Below, in pieces: positions 46,646-56,639 of a DNA stretch of 64,000 bases. The position numbers and the translations under genes were made by a program. The notes under the pieces are model-generated. The model made no database searches. It saw only the letters and a list, made by a program, of their open reading frames with translations, and was not told where the DNA came from. Source of the stretch: Macrophomina tecta (taxonomy: Eukaryota; Ascomycota; Dothideomycetes; Botryosphaeriales; Botryosphaeriaceae). Numbering within the stretch: the stretch's first letter is position 1; the number at the start of each line of letters is the position of its first letter. The stretch covers positions 3,224,001-3,288,000 of the forward strand of contig JAKSGN010000005.1 in NCBI GenBank assembly GCA_024180945.1, given 5' to 3'.

Positions 46646-49086
46646 GGTTGTGAGTGGATGGTGATGCGGGGTGTGGGCGGTGAGGGTGCAGGTGGTGTGG
46701 ACGTGGTTTGGCGGTGCTTGGGAGGAGGGTGTCAGGAAGAGGAGATGCTAGAGAGCTGGCGGGACAATAGGGTTCAAGTAAGTTGTTGACTTGGGCGCGC
46801 GCACGGAATCTTGAAGTGGGGGCTTTCTCTTCGGCGGAAGGCCAGCGCGCAGCTCGTCTGCCCCTCACCAGCTCCAACCTGCCCCTAACCATGACCGACG
46901 CCTGCAGCAGCGAGCGTCCACCCAGACCGCCTCAGATCGCCTACGACGGCCGTTCATGCACCTCCGCGCCTGCTAGACGAACCCTTTCTCCTGCGCCCGC
47001 CCCGCTGACGAGCGCGTGCGCTTGCCGCCTTCACTGCACTTCCGCCGCTGTTTGCGCCATCGTGCAGCTGCAAAGAGGCCCGCCTGCTTTGCCCACACCA
47101 GCTGCCTAAAACAAGACCACTGACTGCCGCAAGCCTGTCGCTGAAGCACGCAGGCCACACTGCCCAGCACCACGACTTCCGCAGCTTCATTCTCAGCGCG
47201 CAACCCCGGCCAGCCAACCAAATCCGCTCCACTGCCGTGTCAGCTCCGCGGCAGAGACACAGCTTCCCACGCCTGACCTGAGGCGCGGGATGACAGATGC
47301 TCTGCGCCAGCCCTCTTCTCGCTTCACGCGCTTACGTCTTAATCTGAAAGCAGCGGGTCGCAGCCGTCGCGATAGGGGCACCTCATCCTAACGACCGATG
47401 CGGCCAAATGACAGCTGACTGGAATGCAACCTCGAACGCCTCAGACGTGCGCCCCCCCGAAAACTCGTTCTGGCTACTGATCCTTTTTCAGTGGTTGGTA
47501 TCGGATTTTGTTCCGTCCGCACTGTATAACCCTGGGATTCAGAAGTATAAGGCCCGAAATTTCGTCAACGTCGGTGCAACAGCCGATTATTCACATGTGA
47601 TACTTGCAATCTACCGAATGCAATAGGAGGGGCCCAATGCTTGGCAAACAGTTAGAATATGTCTCTGAAGACCTGATGGATACCTGTATGCACGCTTGCT
47701 CGCATGAGTACCAGAACTGCTAACGCAGATGTGCATGCTGAAAAGCGTGACCGTTCGTCTGTACAAGAGAATATCCTCTCAAGATCACTTGCCACCTTCT
47801 AATAACCCCTTCCCGTTTATGGCGGAGAACATGTCATATTATTAACACGCGGCTTCATTCCCGTTGACTCAGTGTGCTGGAAACATGGCTTGCGATCGAT
47901 CCCCCAGTGGCTGTGATCCAATCTCTACCGAGGCAAAGGCAGATACCGTGTGCTCTGGGGCCAGTCGCCTGTCAGACTGTTTCTCAGCCGGGGAAATTTT
48001 GGCGCTGCAATTTGGATGACAGGCCCGATCTGGTTGCACTGGCACGAGAATCTGGGAAACGTGCCCCATGGGGCTATCTGCGATACTCCGAGCTCCCTCC
48101 TTGATCTTCTCAATCCCAACCAATACACCAACATGACTCTCAGTTGCATACGAGGCCCATTAAGACATGGCCATCTCGCTTCACGGTGGCGGTTCCCGGG
48201 GCCATGGTATGCGGTTTCGGGACGAGGACGTCTTAAGCACACAGACAGCCTCTAATATTACACGACTATCACAATCGAGTTGGGAAAGAAAGGAACCGCT
48301 CCCGCCCAACCCGCGGCGCTAGAAACTCGTGGCCCTTCTGGAAGCAGTGCCGCTCAGACGCATAAGTCAACGCCGGAGCGATCCTCCTTTTCCCGGCGTA
48401 ATGTGACCGAACCAGGCGGAGCCGGCGAGGACAGATCTACCTTCAGGAGGCCAAATGCAGCAGGGTTTCGTAAGTTGGTCATATTCATAGATGCGTTGAG
48501 ATTCCGGCACTTATTAGCAATCACATCCTGAAGATGAGGCTGGTTTCAGGAGCAGGCCCTGAATCTCAGGGTGTCGTAGCGAGTCAGGCGGCGGCTTATC
48601 GATTTATCTAAATGCGCCGAGTAGCTCAAACCCAAATTGTAGCCTAAGGCCCTCAAGAAGCGCGCATATGGCCCTGTAGGCGGAGCTCGAACGGTCTAAA
48701 AGGAAACAGCAAAGACGAGCGTTGACCGGCCGTTTGCATACAATGTTGCAGCGAGGCGTGGAAAAAGGAGGGTGCCGACACGGCGAAGAAAGACTGGTCT
48801 GACGCAAGGCTGTTTACCGTGCTAGCTACCCCACCACTACGCGTTAAGGTGATGATTTCGACTGCAACACGGTGCTCAAAGCCAGCACCTCGTAGCCCTC
48901 TTCCCCAACGCCCAAGCCCTGCGTGAGTGCAAGTCGTACCGCCAATTCGGTCAAGGCCCTGCAGCTTCTTGGACCCTGTGACTCCACCTGTCAACTGCGA
49001 AATTCAACCCGTTTCCACGGCCTCACCCCGCAGCCACCACCACCACCACCACCGCCATCACCACCACCACCGCTACCACCGCTACC
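46646..49086. other. Divergent intergenic region, 2.4 kb
   Basis: Promoters of profilin and the E2 gene. A (CCA)n stretch at 49033-49079 lies directly before the E2 ATG. A 72-codon ATG frame at 47408-47626 has no recognisable content. No RNA gene seen. Confidence 0.5.
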
Positions 49087-49682
49087 ATGGCTTCAGGAGC
49101 GCAAAAACGGATCACCAAGGCATTTGGATGCTTCTGTCTTGCTATTGCACCACGTCGTCGCTAACATCGCGCTCCAGGAGCTAACGGAGGTCACCAACGA
49201 CCCGCCGCCCAGCATGAAGGTTCAGCTCGTCGACGAGTCCGACGTGCATGCCTGGGAGGTCCTGATCGACGGTCCGGAACAGTCCGTTTACGCCGTAAGC
49301 CCTCCTGTTGATCTTTCTCTTACTTTACGAAAAGATGCTCATGCTGTGGTCTTTGCAGGGCGGCCAGTTCCGGCTGGTCATTACCCTTCCTAAGGATTAC
49401 CCCTTCAAGCCACCGATGCTCAACTTCCACACGAAGATCTACCATCCAAACGTCAGCAACGATGACAAAGGCCTCATGTGCCTCGGAATGCTGCGCCCGG
49501 ACCAATGGAAGCCACCGAACAAGCTCACGGCAGTGCTGAACATGGTTCACAACCTGATGATCGAGCCCGATGTGAGCGATCCCGTTGAGCCTGCCATCGC
49601 CGATGTGTATAAGCGGGACAAGAAGGAGTTCGAGAATACAGCCAAGGACTGGGTCAAGAGGTACGCGTCGGGCAAAAAATAG
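49087..49682 (+). CDS. Ubiquitin-conjugating enzyme E2
   Basis: Exons are 49087-49119, 49178-49294 and 49359-49682, giving 157 residues, a single UBC fold without extensions. It accepts ubiquitin (or a ubiquitin-like protein) from E1 as a thioester and passes it to substrates with E3 ligases. Landmarks are the N-terminal helix KRITKELTEV, YPFKPP, HPN (residues 79-81), and the catalytic Cys 91 in GLMCLGML, followed by QWKPPNKLTAVL. The proximal WKP context resembles the UBE2L3/UBCH7 side of the family more than UBC4, but I do not assign an orthologue. Intron 1 (49120-49177) begins GCATTT, has the branch CTAAC at 49170-49174 and ends CCAG; a phase-0 join between Lys 11 and Glu 12 is forced, so it is a GC-AG intron. 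Intron 2 (49295-49358) is GT-AG. Confidence 0.93.
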
Positions 49683-50771
49683 GCTAGCTGGAAGGAGGCC
49701 GAGATTGGGACGCCCCACGATGCATTTTTTTTTTTCTTCGGCGGAGTTTTGCGGACAGAGGTATGCGCAGACTGAAGGAGCGAGCTTAGGACCGGCGTAT
49801 ACACGAATATGAGATGGTCAAAGACGCTCCCGGCATGGAATAGAGAACACGGCGCTTCTGCAAGACATCATCAGGCTCCCATGCATCATCACATGCACCA
49901 CAGCCCTACGGACGGCTACGTATACATACGTCCGGAAGGCTCGGCTCATTTCATTGCAGAGACTGTGCTTGAGACGGCGCATGGCATTAAGACGCTTGAG
50001 GAACAAACAGCTTCATCAGCCTCACCGCTCGGGAATCCTGCGGATATTTGTCGTGCTTGCTCGCTCGCCGTGCGTCGAGGCCTGACTTTGCCGGGCGCTT
50101 ACACACCGCAGCCTGTGATTTTATGCACGATGCAGAAAAAATTTGTCCGCTCGTACGGGCTCCATCAGCGGCATGGCCGGCAAAAAGGGAATGCCAGCAG
50201 CTGGACCGCGCCGGGCGCCGATCATACGGTTGACGCTGATCCGGCGGCGGATGTTGAGAAGCAAAGCTTGTAAACAAAGGCGCCAAGCTCACGAAAACAT
50301 GGGGCGCAGGACACGCCGCTGACGTCCTGACGGGATGCGTTGGCCAGCACGCGGCAGGACGGGCCTCGTGGTGGACGGGGAGGGCGAGAAAGCGATATTA
50401 ACAAGCCGTCCGAGGTTGCTCCAGGCGTGTTGACGAGCTGGGGGCAAGGCGCCGGCCGCCCGGTCTTAGACAGGCGTTTCAACGGCGGCCGGGATGGATC
50501 GGTAGGGCAGAGCATGTTTCGAGCGTGTCGCGGACGTGCTCCCATCGCTGGCGGTTGGCGATCAGATCCAGGATCGGCCAGGTATTCTGTGGCTGCGCAG
50601 GCGGTTCGTGGGCTGGCACGGCGCTGTCGTGGCCGGCGCGCGCTGGGCGAGGCGGAAGATTTGAGCGCGCAGCCGACCGACCGGGATCGCGTCAATGCCC
50701 TCGCACATCCGGCCAACCAGGGCGGCACGAACAGCGCTGGCATAATCGATTAGGCTAGTTCCCGTCGCATC

Positions 50772-50810
<39 letters not shown>

Positions 50811-51454
50811 GCTGGCGCTGGCGCTGCTGGAACGCATCGCGTCGGCAGCGCTGCACATGCGCTGCACAGGGTGCTGCTTCAGGCTCGCGGCGCCAGGCGG
50901 CGCCAGGCGGCGGCAGGGCGGACTGCTGCGTAGCCAGGGGCGGGAGAGCTCGCTCGTGCGTCTCTGCAATTCCGGAGGCCCTTAGCGCGCCGGCAATGAC
51001 CTTGCTCTGCCATCACGCGCGGAGCGAAATGATGGCCTCCTTCATGCACGCTCCGCCTTGGCGCAAGGGCTCAAACGCCAGCGCTCATTCTCAAGACGCC
51101 TAGCGCGCGCTGCTGCTTAACTTGCCCGACCTCCGTTGGCCGCTCGCTGCTTCAAGCTGCGCTGCTGCGTCCGCCGTCGTCCCGCAAGCCGCGATCTGTC
51201 ATGCCCCAGAGAAGCCGTTGCGTGCAGCTGGCTGTCCATTCTTTCCACCCCGCCGCTCGTTTGACCTCCTGCAGCCTCCTCCAGTAGCTGCCGCAGCATT
51301 CCCCGGACCGCGCTTCCCCGTCACCTGCGCCCATTCCGAGCTGCTCTGCGCGCCGACTCGAATCAGCTGTACCCCAGGGAATGCAGAGCATTGCCGAGCG
51401 CCAGGCTGCGTGGAACCCGTGCGATAGGCGGGCTTCGGCCTCAGAGACTCGCTC
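49683..51454. other. Intergenic region, 1.8 kb
   Basis: The E2 3' flank and the promoter of the TBC gene. It contains a T run at 49724-49735, a GCT trinucleotide repeat (50778-50809) and a duplicated GGCGCCAGGC unit at 50890-50910. Frames are GC-rich noise. Confidence 0.5.
50778..50809 (+). repeat. (GCT)10 microsatellite
   Basis: Ten perfect GCT units plus GC, followed by imperfect GCTGGC units to about 50830. It lies in non-coding sequence about 650 bases before the TBC gene ATG and is likely to be length-variable between strains. Confidence 0.9.
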
Positions 51455-54253
51455 ATGCCGCAGATGACAATGGGGCCGCTGCAGTTGGAGTCGACCCCCA
51501 ACGATGCCGCACACCACGGTCTGTTTCACCTCCACCACAAGAAGAGGGAGCCCAGACGGCGCCCCGAGGAGCTGCGCGGCGTCAGATCGCCTTCCCCTCC
51601 CGCGCCTACCAGCGCGCCCGCCAGCGCGCCCCAGTCGCCGAGCCATTCGCTATTGAACGGCTTGAAGATGCATCCCGTAAATATACCTTCTGGCCCCCCC
51701 GTCGGTCTGGACACCACTCCCGTCCCCCGGGAATCTCTCAGCTCGTCGAGAGACTCGCTTGCGAGTGAAGGATTCGAGCGTCCGCCTCCAGTTGCACCGC
51801 CCCTTCCGCATCTTCCGCTGCGCAAGAAGTCGTCGCAGCGCCTGCGCCAGAGAGCCGCATCCCCTCTTTTATCCTCTCCCCTCAACGAGTCCAGGATCCC
51901 TCGTTCTGCCGTGGACTATCCTTCCCCCACTCGCTCGACATTTACCAGCCGCTCGCGCCAGGCGAGTAGTGCATCGAAACCTTATACCGACGAGCCGTCG
52001 TATAGCCTTCAACCTTCGCCACTCGGCTCACCCATTTCCACTCGCACGGATGCGGACGAGCAAGAAGAAGACGTTGTTGATCCCCTCCCTGACTCCATCC
52101 GTCTTCGCCCGCGCGCCTCGTCGCACACCATCAGCAAGCCCCAGCGTGCGCTTCGGACGTCGGCTTCGAATCCAAACCTCGCTCAGCTGCGCGCCAGGGA
52201 AGTTGTTTCTGCCCAGGGACACAGGCGTGAGAGACGGAGCACTGTTCGCGACAGCTACCTTTCTATGCTCCGGAGGGAACCGCCCTCGAAACTCCAAGTT
52301 CTCGGCGACGAAATGCGATCGAGTTATCGCTCCAACTTTACCAATTCTTCTTCGGGATTTATCGATGCCAGCGGAACCGAGCGAAGCAGCATCATCTCTG
52401 AAAGAAGCGGTTTGGACAACACTCCCTATACCACCGACTATGAACAGACAGATGCGGAGAGGACAGATTTCGAGAAGACTGACGCTGAGCAAACCGATGC
52501 TGAGCAGGACGGAATGATGGTGGATGACGTTCTCGATATGTATGAGATGGGGTTCGAGGATGATCCGGAGGAAGGGGACATGCCTGAGGGATCGGACGAG
52601 GGATATGCGTCTCAGGTTCCTACGAACACTGCCCCCGAAGACGCTCAGACACCGCCAAGAGTGCGACGACACTCGACCAGTAGCCTCCGCGATTCGGCCT
52701 TAGGGTCCGAAGCTCCTGCAGAACACGACATCTCTTATGTTACTCCCTCCCGCTCCGATCGAGTTTCCAAGATCATGGCCGAACAAGAAGTCGCAGCCCA
52801 ACTGCCGCCCCCACACTCAGCCAAGTCCGCCAGGTCAGCCAGATCCGCCAGGTCGAACAAATCAAATGCATCGAAGATGATGACAGAAAAGACGTTCTCC
52901 CAAATGCTCACCCCGAGAATGTCCATGGTTGAGAAGCCAAAGCCAAAGGTCGAACTGAAAGCTGGCTCGTCAATTCCACGCGATCAATACGGTTTCAAGA
53001 AAGCCACACAATATATTACGGTGGAGCAATATGACGCGTGGAACGGTCCGTACAGGGAATACACCGAGCGCCGACGCAAGAAGTGGCAGAACCTCATGAG
53101 GCAACATGGACTTCCTCAGCAAAAACCCATACGATTCCCACCTAGGAGTGAGAAGGTGAAGAGATTCATCCGCAAGGGGATTCCTCCCGAATGGAGAGGT
53201 GCAGCTTGGTTCTACTACGGCGGCGGGCCTGCCCGACAGGCCGCTAACCCCGGTCTGTATTGGGAGCTCATCGAACAGGTCAACGAGGGTAAGCTCAGCG
53301 AGCAAGACCGCGAGCACATTGAGCGAGACCTCAACCGCACCTTCCCAGACAATGTCAGATTCAGGCCGGAGTCGAGGCAATCCATGAACGCAGCACATTT
53401 GTTGGACACAAAATCGACCGACTTGACGCCGGATTGTGAAACACCGATCCTGCGCGCGCTGCGCCGCGTGCTTCAGGCCTTCGCTGTGCACAACCCTGGA
53501 ATTGGATATTGCCAGTCGCTGAACTTCCTTGCTGGTCTTCTTTTGCTCTTCATGGACGAAGATGAGGAGAAGGCATTCATCATGCTTGACATTATCACCA
53601 GCATCCATCTCCCTGGAACTCACGGCCGTGTACTCGAGGCCAATATCGACATTGGAGTTCTCATGCACTGCATCCGGGAATCCATGCCTGCTATCTGGAA
53701 CAAGATTGACGATACCAAGGAGTTTGAGCCGAATGTCACAACCTCTTCTGCGCGTCTGCCCACCGTCTCGCTCGCCATGACCTCGTGGTTCATGTCTCTC
53801 TACGTCGGCAACTTTCCCATCGAGACGGTTCTCCGCGTGTGGGATTCGTTCTTCTATGAGGGTTCCAAGACTCTCTTCCGCATTGCTCTAGCAATCCTGA
53901 AGATTGGTGAAGCTGAGATCCGCGCCATTTCCGACCCGATGGAAGTGTTCCAAATCATCCAAACTCTGCCTCGTCGTCTTATCGACCCCAACTCTCTCAT
54001 GGAGGCGTGTTTCCGTCGCCGCAATGGCTTCGGGCACGTTAAGCAGGAGACTATCGACGCACGCCGCGTTGAGCGCCGTCGTGCTCACCAGCAAGACATT
54101 GCCCGCATCAGTGGCAACTGGGCCGCCAAGTTCGGTAAGAAGGAGGTTGACGCCCAATCAGTACGGTCAAAGGCGGGAGGTGTCCGCAGAGCGGCAAGCA
54201 AGCGCTTCAAGAGCAAGCGCAGAGCCAGGACCGACCAAGTTCAGGGCAAATAA
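51455..54253 (+). CDS. TBC-domain Rab GTPase-activating protein (GYP/MSB-like)
   Basis: A single exon of 932 residues. TBC proteins speed GTP hydrolysis by Rab GTPases; this one may act on secretory Rabs such as the Sec4/Rab8 encoded 6 kb downstream, but that pairing is inference. Residues 1-500 are disordered, Ser/Pro-rich, with an acidic, Thr/Asp/Glu-rich heptad-like repeat (DAERTDFEKTDAEQTDAEQ, about 330-350) and a Ser-Ala-Arg repeat near 455. The TBC domain spans about 575-830: IPPEWRGAAWFYYGG, the Arg-finger motif IERDLNRTF, the Gln-finger GIGYCQSLNF, and a WDSFFYEGSKTLFR segment. A basic Lys/Arg tail follows. Both catalytic fingers are intact. The ATG at 51455 is the first in frame; upstream codons contain TAG at 51425. 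Confidence 0.93.
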   Translation: MPQMTMGPLQLESTPNDAAHHGLFHLHHKKREPRRRPEELRGVRSPSPPAPTSAPASAPQSPSHSLLNGLKMHPVNIPSGPPVGLDTTPVPRESLSSSRDSLASEGFERPPPVAPPLPHLPLRKKSSQRLRQRAASPLLSSPLNESRIPRSAVDYPSPTRSTFTSRSRQASSASKPYTDEPSYSLQPSPLGSPISTRTDADEQEEDVVDPLPDSIRLRPRASSHTISKPQRALRTSASNPNLAQLRAREVVSAQGHRRERRSTVRDSYLSMLRREPPSKLQVLGDEMRSSYRSNFTNSSSGFIDASGTERSSIISERSGLDNTPYTTDYEQTDAERTDFEKTDAEQTDAEQDGMMVDDVLDMYEMGFEDDPEEGDMPEGSDEGYASQVPTNTAPEDAQTPPRVRRHSTSSLRDSALGSEAPAEHDISYVTPSRSDRVSKIMAEQEVAAQLPPPHSAKSARSARSARSNKSNASKMMTEKTFSQMLTPRMSMVEKPKPKVELKAGSSIPRDQYGFKKATQYITVEQYDAWNGPYREYTERRRKKWQNLMRQHGLPQQKPIRFPPRSEKVKRFIRKGIPPEWRGAAWFYYGGGPARQAANPGLYWELIEQVNEGKLSEQDREHIERDLNRTFPDNVRFRPESRQSMNAAHLLDTKSTDLTPDCETPILRALRRVLQAFAVHNPGIGYCQSLNFLAGLLLLFMDEDEEKAFIMLDIITSIHLPGTHGRVLEANIDIGVLMHCIRESMPAIWNKIDDTKEFEPNVTTSSARLPTVSLAMTSWFMSLYVGNFPIETVLRVWDSFFYEGSKTLFRIALAILKIGEAEIRAISDPMEVFQIIQTLPRRLIDPNSLMEACFRRRNGFGHVKQETIDARRVERRRAHQQDIARISGNWAAKFGKKEVDAQSVRSKAGGVRRAASKRFKSKRRARTDQVQGK

Positions 54254-56639
54254 GGACATGCATGTAAAAGTTCTTTTGGAGTTTCCTGCAGCGTTTTTTT
54301 TTTTTTTTTTTTCCGCCGTTGTCTATTTCTCTTGCTTTTTACTTCTGGGAAGCCACCTACAAGCATTTGAACTGGTGTTATACTGAGGTTTCTTCTTTTA
54401 TCCGCACTCACGGCCTTCTTCAATGTGCTTTATTCGTTTGGTTCTTCATACCCTCCTTTTTTCGATTCGAGATCATTCCTTAAACGTTTAGTGTGTAGTC
54501 ACTCCTTGATATCCCCTCTTGTTTACTTCTTCGTTATACTTCTCTTTTCTCTGTCTCCTTTTTTCCCCCTACGAAATCTCGCTGTAGGTTCTGCTTTTCC
54601 TATGATCAGGGCTTGACACAACAAAAGTGTAATCAATCCGGTGCAAACGGGGTTTTTGAATAGGGTCGCCACAACCGAGTGTGCTACCAAGGCGTTCTTC
54701 TCACTTCTTTTTGGAAAGAAACACCAGAGACAGAGAGTGGAATTGGGGAACCAATATTTCCGAACATGATGCCCAGAGAACGGTAGTTACGCAAAATATC
54801 TATGGATACGCTTATACCCCCTCCGACTGAAAAGAAGGCAATATGCAAGATATGCTTTTCTCCCGTGCATGAATGCATGTTCTAGGCCTGATGCTGTCAT
54901 CTTGCAGCTCTTTACCAAGGAGATGTTCGCATGTTTTTTCCTGAATTGTGATTGTTGCGAAACAGACGTCGTTTTGACTAGGGATGATGGTGTTGCGCGC
55001 TACGCCTGCAAGGGGCAAGGGGGGGCACAGGGGGAATGAACGCTTGGAATCTGGGAAGTTAACTAACAATCCTTCGAGACACGCGTAAGCGTGTACATAG
55101 CTTTGCTCCCCTCCATTGTTTGATTTACTTCCATTTTTTCGTGCTTCTTCTCCTTGGCACGCTGATGAGCCATGCTAATCGGTTGTCGTGGTAAGCGGAC
55201 CATCCGCGAGCTGCCGGGTACGACGATGACGACGACCGACGAGGCAACCAGCTTTGCTTCCCTTTCTCCTTTCACTTCCCGTCGTTCGTTATTGGCGATG
55301 GTACGCCCGAGAAAAGAGCGTGTGTACTGTACGATATGCGTACCTCTTTTTTTTTTTTTTAAAAAAAAAAAGGATTGGCATACCCCGCGCGAGCAAGCAA
55401 GCAAGCGAGCAATATCATGTCTATTGGACAAGGCAAGGGCGCTGAAATATTCTTTTCAGACCGCCCCGTGCACGCGCATAATGGCGGCGGCGCAGACAAG
55501 CAATCTTCCTCCTTCTGTCTATGTGAGACCGGAAGGGCGCGCGCCCCTGCCTCTGCCGGCCGGCTGAGGCCGAAAAGGCCGCTGCAGCGCACGCACGCAT
55601 GCACGCGCGCATGCAACGTGTGGGTGAACGTGCGCTGCAACGGCTGCTGCGGGTCATTTTGTTGCCGCGTTACATACGTGCAGCGCGTTTTCATGTACGG
55701 AAGTGGAGGAGCATGCGTGCATGCATGCGGGGAGGGGGACGAGCCGAGACTGCTTGGTAGTGGTGTTCATTATTATCAAGCCCTTGAATTTGGGGATTGA
55801 TGGAGAGGTGGGGGGTTGTTGTGGGGGGTGGGGGTGGGGAACTGAGTTACGATTCATTTTGAGATGCGGTGGTTGTTCATGGACGTTGCAAGGTAGACCT
55901 GGTGTTGGTCTGTTGTCGTCTGCCGAAATGACGGGTGCGGGGGATAGATGGAGGGGTGGAGATGGGATGCTCGATTGCAAGAGAAAGAGAGAGAGGACCG
56001 GGATGGATGATCATGTGAGAAAGCACGAGCGGGAACAACGTGAAGATTGTGCTTCCGGAAATCTTATCGGAGATGCGGTGGAAATTCTTCTAGGCGTGCA
56101 TATGCATGGAAGGCGGGAGTTGCAGATGATAGAAGGATTGGGGCCTTGAGTCAGTCCCTTGGAGGGGCAAAGTTCGTTCCGGGCACACGAGCGGGCCGCA
56201 GTCCGGGGATGGGATTGGTTTGGAATTTGGGTCTTTTTTTTTTTTTTTTTTTTTGCTTTTTGCGCCCCGTTGTTCGAGAAGGGGAAGTTTTGGCGGACGA
56301 CGTCATGCGAACGAGCCCACGCGCATGGGCGCGTACTCTGCCCTCATCAGCTGGCTGGCACGCGGGCTGATTGACTGACTTGAGTGCCTGGGGTGGCTGG
56401 GATTTCAAGAGAGAGTGGAGAAGAACAACACAGAATCACAGCACGCGACACAGCGACTCCACGCCCCCGCGAAGAACGAGAAAAACGGGCAAGGAAGGAA
56501 TTTTCTCTCTCTTGTGCCAAACCATGCATGCGGCGGGCTGAAAGTGCTGTTGTTTGTCGTCCTTTCTTACCCAGTCCCATTTTCTGGACGCCAACCTCCC
56601 GGACCACCACCTGTCGCCTGCCCCGCGGGCAACATCAAC
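54254..56639. other. Intergenic region, 2.4 kb
   Basis: The TBC gene 3' flank and the NCA2 promoter. It contains T runs (54295-54312; 56227-56254 interrupted once), the T14A11 palindrome at 55347-55371 and an alternating GC/AT tract with many GCATGC units at 55590-55730. No gene is supported. Confidence 0.5.
55347..55371. repeat. T14-A11 palindromic tract
   Basis: A run of 14 T directly followed by 11 A, giving a self-complementary arm pair with no spacer. It is a strong cruciform or slippage candidate in non-coding DNA. Confidence 0.9.

Noticed and set aside
50562..50969. Poly-Ser protein encoded opposite the GCT repeat
   Set aside because: The Ser run is just the microsatellite in translation; the rest of the frame has no protein-like features.
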